In this document: one piece after another, positions 1 through 64,000 of the stretch | Numbering within the stretch: position 1 is the stretch's first letter | How the letters are laid out: every line of letters begins with the position of its first letter | NCBI GenBank assembly: GCA_907164885.2 | Contig: OU015492.1 | Coordinates: forward strand, 205,092,009 to 205,156,008 | Length of the DNA stretch: 64,000 bases | Direction of reading: 5' to 3' | Source of the DNA: Dolomedes plantarius | Lineage: Eukaryota > Arthropoda > Arachnida > Araneae > Dolomedidae | Program-made: the position numbers and the translations under genes | The notes under the pieces: generated by a model | Databases searched by the model: none | What the model was told of the DNA's origin: nothing | Seen by the model: only the letters and a program-made list of their open reading frames with translations

Positions 1-770
1 TATATATATATATATATTACATGTGTGTGTGTATTTCTTTCTTTCTTTATTTATATACATAACATAAAAAGACCTTTTATAACATAAGAAAAGTTCGCGT
101 ATGTACATTGTGCATATTATTTATATCCACAACATTACATATGTGACACGAAACACGACAAACATGCGGCGAATAATGAAGATTTATTATTACTTATTAG
201 TATATTCTGTGTGGCTTTTGTTTGTGTCGTGCAAACAAACCATACTCGACTAAGAAAATCAGATATCGACCACTGAGCAACGTCTGCGATTCTTTTTCTA
301 ATGCTCACTATCATTTAAAGGACCACTGTACAGAATTTGTTTGACGTAGTTTCAGATGTAAAAGGTCTAAAGTTCCCGCTATCGTGCTTTCCATACTCTG
401 CTTCCGAGCTAGCGCTTATGTCTCATCCTGGAACCCGCGAACAGTTTTGGCATAGACTGGAGGGGAGCACCAATCTAAAGAAAGATAACATATTGATTTT
501 GTCTCTGTATAATGTAAAATTTCTCTTGGCGAGTTCCGAGAACTGGGCGGCTTTCTCTTTTAACAAACCTGCTCACGATTATGTATCAGAAAACCCAAAA
601 CAATAAACCCTTAGAAAGCCCTCTTGAACAAAGATGCTCCCAATGGTTGGTAGGGTGGTTGTTTGAGAACTCTAAGGTCAATTTTTGCTACTCGAAGGCT
701 AATTAGACCATTCCCAACAGACAAGCTTCATATTAATAGAAAATTTCACCCCCCCTACTATACCCATTAA
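1..770. other. 5' intron or upstream flank, mostly unassigned
   Basis: Begins with a short TA/TG simple repeat (1-32). Apart from the candidate signal-peptide frame at 176-253 and an open frame at 337-606 with no recognisable family, I see no gene, promoter or repeat boundary. If the CLCA gene starts further upstream, this is intron. Confidence 0.4.
176..253 (+). CDS. Possible signal-peptide start, candidate first exon of the CLCA gene
   Basis: A 25-codon reading frame starts MKIYYYLLVYSVWLLFVS and continues CKQTILD before TAA. A charged start, a hydrophobic core and a small-residue/cysteine cleavage region look like a secretory signal peptide, which the CLCA gene needs upstream of exon A. 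I see no convincing GT donor before the stop and no exon for the 25 or so residues expected between a signal peptide and exon A, so the link may be chance. Confidence 0.22.
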   Translation: MKIYYYLLVYSVWLLFVSCKQTILD

Positions 771-1276
771 CCCTCAAACGGTAGATTTGGAGTCGGATAT
801 ACGTTTGCAGTTAAACGTTTGCAGTTATACGTTTGCAGTAAATACGAGTGTCTTTATTAAAAAACGTTATTCATGACCATAAGTCAATTAAAAGAAGATT
901 TTTTAATTTTTTATTTCGATTTTTAAGGCCAAAGATGTCAGTACATATTATTTTTTACATTTTTGTGCTAGGAAAGTTGGTTTCACTAACTTCTAAAACT
1001 AGGTACAAGACTAAATTACATATTAGACCTAATATATACAACATTCCATGTAAATGCGAGAGAGATTTTCTTTGTCTAGCAAAATTGCAATTCGTTGGTC
1101 ATTTTTTCTACAAAAAGGTTTTTAATTTCATGCAAAATATCAATAAATGTTATTATACAACAAAAATGCTTATTGTGTACTTATTTCTACCAAAAACTTC
1201 ATCAAAACAGAGATCGGGTCGGATCTGACCAGACCGTACCATCTATTTCGTCTCAAACTACTGTACCGTTTGAGGG
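771..1276. mobile_element. TTAA-flanked MITE (piggyBac-like termini)
   Basis: Inverted ends CCCTCAAACGGTA and TACCGTTTGAGGG are flanked on both sides by TTAA (767-770 and 1277-1280), the duplication used by piggyBac-type elements. The 506-bp interior is AT-rich and encodes no transposase. It ends about 155 bp before CLCA exon A. Confidence 0.75.
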
Positions 1277-1432
1277 TTAACAAATATGCTAATGAACTTC
1301 TTTGAGAAAAGATTCCGATTCAGTTTAACTTCTAATTTCTGTATTAATGAAAATTACCGAACCATCAAAATTAGTCTGAGGTACGAGTATTTTGTTCACT
1401 TAAAACTGATGCTTAAAATTTATTTCTTACAG

Positions 1433-61407
<59,975 letters not shown>

Positions 61408-61500
61408 CTATAACTAATGTGCTTTTATACTTATAGAAACAAAACATTCTAAAAAGTAGAGTCAAATTTCCCTATTGCACGGACTAATAATATAATATTA

Positions 61501-61506
61501 AATAAA
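61501..61506 (+). terminator. Polyadenylation signal of the CLCA gene
   Basis: AATAAA 94 bp after the stop codon, in an AT-rich 3' UTR. First canonical signal after the stop. Confidence 0.65.
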
Positions 61507-61852
61507 ATTTGAACTATATTAACTATAAAGCATTTTATAGCTGTCTTCTTTAGTGTTCCAAAGCACTTGAAGGTACTAAGTCACAAACTATACTTCATAC
61601 ATAGGGAACAGAAACTGCATTTTATTTTTAAGTACCATATAATGTACAACTGCAATATATCTATCTATATTTAAGGACTTTTTTTCACATATTGCTCTAA
61701 AAAATATATCTAAAATAAATATCCAGTGTGATTTAAAGAATGATGACAGTAATCACTTAATAAAAAAGATATCAATTTTACAATAAGTGCATTTTAAATC
61801 ATTATACATTGTAGCATTTTCACATCATTAATTTTTTTTTAATCTTCATATA

Positions 61853-62742
61853 CAGTTGGCTCTCTGTTTAACGACTTTCAAGGGACCGTGAAAAATCGTC
61901 CTTAAGTAGAGATCGCCCTTAAACAGAATTTGTAAAAAAAATAACATTTCCCATAACGTCGGCTGGACCGGGACTGGGAAATATCGTCTTTAAGGGGACA
62001 GTGGACCTTCAAACCTAACTTTTTTTGTTTTGAATGGATTTGCTTGAAATTTGAATATGTGATTAGTACTATAGATATGTAAAAGTGGTTAAAATTTAAT
62101 GACGAAATATTAATAATTTATGAATTATTAATTATATTAAAAATTGGCCTAATTAAAAAGGTTCCATGCGCATTTCTTTTGCATATAATATGGTAATTTT
62201 TATTTACAGGATACCTTATAGAACTAACAATGAAACTTATTGCTTATTTTAAGCATTCATTAAAAATATAAAGAGAAACAAATAATAATAGTGAAAACAC
62301 CCTTTTTATTACGCAAAATACCTATAAATCTTCTTTTCAAGTACAAAATTTAGAAATTCTGAGCTACGAAGCATAATTATTTTTAATAAGATCCATTCGA
62401 TATACAGTTAAGTATATAAAACTTAAATTTCAAAGCAATACAATCATTAGAAATGCAGCCGGAGCAGTTTGAATATTCTATGACATGAAAATTTTTATTT
62501 TGAGAAAAGCACATTTAAAGTTATTGCTATTGGTAACCACATAATATCTAAATTAAATACAAATGCCTATAACTAGGAAAGTAATCACAGAAATTAAAAA
62601 TTCTTTTTGCAACACATTCCTACTCGTCCGTAGTTTCACATTTCAATAAAGTAAAAAAAATCGAATTTTTGGACAAATTTCCCTATTTTGAAAGTCCACT
62701 GTCCCCTTAAACAGAGATCGTCGTTAAACAGAGAGCCAACTG
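61853..62742. mobile_element. TA-flanked MITE (CAGTTGGCTCTCTGTTTAAC), outer
   Basis: TA on both sides (61851-61852, 62743-62744), ends CAGTTGGCTCTCTGTTTAAC and complement; Tigger-type. ATCGTC-TTAA motifs repeat inside. Interrupted by the TTAA element at 61994-62706. Confidence 0.85.
61994..62706. mobile_element. TTAA-flanked MITE (GGGGACAGTGGAC ends), inner
   Basis: TTAA at 61990-61993 and 62707-62710; ends GGGGACAGTGGACCTTCAAA and TTTGAAAGTCCACTGTCCCC. Excising it restores a normal-sized outer MITE of about 175 bp. Related to 43522-44218. Confidence 0.88.
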
Positions 62743-64000
62743 TATTTACGCTCATTGTTTCGGCAAGAACTCTTCACGTATTCAGCAATATCCCATGACT
62801 TTTGCCTTACATTGTCAACTTAAAAGGAAGAAAATAAAATTCCTTTTATCTTTTTTGTTTCGTTTGTTGTAATGTTTTTGTGCAGTAATAAAATTTACTT
62901 TGTTGATTGATATTACAGTATTTTTTTTAGGGTTGAATGATACTGTGTCACTACCGAATCGATAATCACCCTCTAGTAATCAGTTTTACTCAAGCTTCCC
63001 GCTGTGAACGAAATGGCGTTATTCTCAGAGGTTATTCTAAATAGGACATTTGTATACCGAAATTAAGAGACACAAATTTCATCCAGTTTAACAAAAATTT
63101 GACCACTGCTTCATAACATCCCGGCTTTACGACCTTCGGTACCTTGGTTTTGCCAAAGTGCCGATAGACACTTTGGAATAGGTCCGATCATTCGATCCCT
63201 GTGTCTTAAGCCGGCCACTCACGTAGACTTCCGTCATCTGTGATGACGGGCTTTTGGTACCTCAGGCACCAAGAGTCTCCGTCAGTGGGGTGTCTTGGTG
63301 AGACGTCAGATGATAAAAATGGTGTGTCTGGAAATTCAGTCCAGACCGAATTCCTGGCGCGAGAAGTCTCCGTGAGTGGGGTACTGTACGCTAGATACCA
63401 GGCGCCTGAAAGTTAGCCTGCAGTTTACCGCATGTTTTCGAACATAATCGAAGCTGAAAAATTATTCTTTAATCCCGAATTTTTAATATCGTTCATTGAA
63501 CTGTATAGAAAATTTATGAATAAACAATTTTTCAAATAAATAAGTAAATAAACAAAATTAAACTTATTACAAAATGTCATTTATTTCAAATTTTTCTAAA
63601 TATTTAATTTTTTTGTAATTTTTGTAATATTATTTGTTTAAAAGCGGGGAGACCACCTTTGCTCTCACAAAAATGTACTGATTTTACTACCAAGCTTAAT
63701 GTGTTGTCAAACAGTTAATTTGTAATTAATTTAAACCAATTTTTTAGAGTGAAATGTACAAAGCTTTATCTGATAGAAAACAAAAGCAGAATTATTGGGA
63801 GATTATTAGAAATTATTTTATATAAAACAAAAGTTAATGTTTTATGAATAATGAATCACTGCGTGCAGATTTTTTTTTAAATATGAGATATATATATTAA
63901 ATTACTTGTATGTATTCTATCCGTAGGTAATATTTTAATCTACACCTAAAATAACTACCCTATTTCACATAAATATATTTTTAAAACATTCACATAAATA
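62743..64000. other. 3' flank of the CLCA gene
   Basis: Mostly unassigned AT-rich sequence. At about 63210-63385 GCCACTCACGTAGACTTC and GAAGTCTCCGTGAGTGGGG form imperfect inverted repeats around a GC-richer core, probably a small foldback element. No gene seen. Confidence 0.5.

Noticed and set aside
337..606. 89-codon open frame as a CLCA upstream exon or small gene
   Set aside because: It lacks an ATG, matches no CLCA N-terminal segment and has no suitable splice sites in phase.
848..1228. Open frame inside the TTAA MITE
   Set aside because: Low-complexity K/F/I-rich translation lying within a non-coding MITE bounded by TIRs.

Overview
The window is AT-rich eukaryotic DNA: long introns with canonical GT/AG junctions, AATAAA signals, and dense MITEs, Helitrons, hAT, Tc1/mariner and pogo/Tigger elements. 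The mix of an invertebrate-type CLCA gene, Helitron remnants, transposon-encoded proteins and tRNA-derived SINEs points to an arthropod, most likely an arachnid such as a spider. No taxonomic marker gene is present, so this is an inference.

One host gene spans almost everything. It is a + strand CLCA-family gene (calcium-activated chloride channel regulator-like) whose visible coding exons run from 1433 to 61407. I reconstruct 13 exons whose phases chain without error to 2805 bp (934 codons plus stop), including a proposed 47-bp microexon at 11568-11614. The first coding exon(s) are missing or only tentatively seen at 176-253. The product has a CLCA N-terminal domain, a VWA-like domain, beta-rich modules, a fibronectin-III-like domain, one transmembrane helix and a long cytoplasmic tail. 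Its HExxH zinc motif and its VWA metal site both look lost.

A second host gene, an intronless TEX47-like (BLUF-like fold) gene at 26603-27469, lies in the same orientation inside the 16-kb intron between exons E and F.

The rest is mobile DNA in the introns, much of it nested with readable target-site duplications (TSDs). Layout: 1-6.2 kb, exons A-C with TTAA and foldback MITEs, a hAT MITE and a Helitron. 6.4-11.5 kb, a 4.1-kb element with an exact 8-bp TSD and 750-850-bp terminal repeats, carrying a decayed gene with FEN1/XPG-like motifs, inserted in a mariner remnant. 11.5-18.4 kb, microexon, exons D-E, LTR-like sequences, and a Harbinger MITE 23 bp from the exon D boundary. 19.7-24.4 kb, a composite of inverted repeats around a decayed transposase-like gene. 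26-35 kb, TEX47-like gene, Tigger-type elements, a reverse-transcriptase fragment, exon F and a Helitron. 35.9-41.7 kb, two adjacent Helitrons, one holding a nearly intact Tc1-type DD36E transposon, then exon G, a hAT-in-hAT nest and Tigger debris. 41.8-53.1 kb, exons H-K, TTAA MITE, microsatellite, LINE RNase H remnant, LTR and an intact-looking SINE. 53.4-61.4 kb, a pogo/Tigger transposon inside a Tigger-type element, Harbinger MITE, Helitron with a five-unit array of its own 5' end, hAT MITE and the last exon. 61.5-64 kb, 3' flank with a TTAA MITE nested in a TA-flanked MITE.
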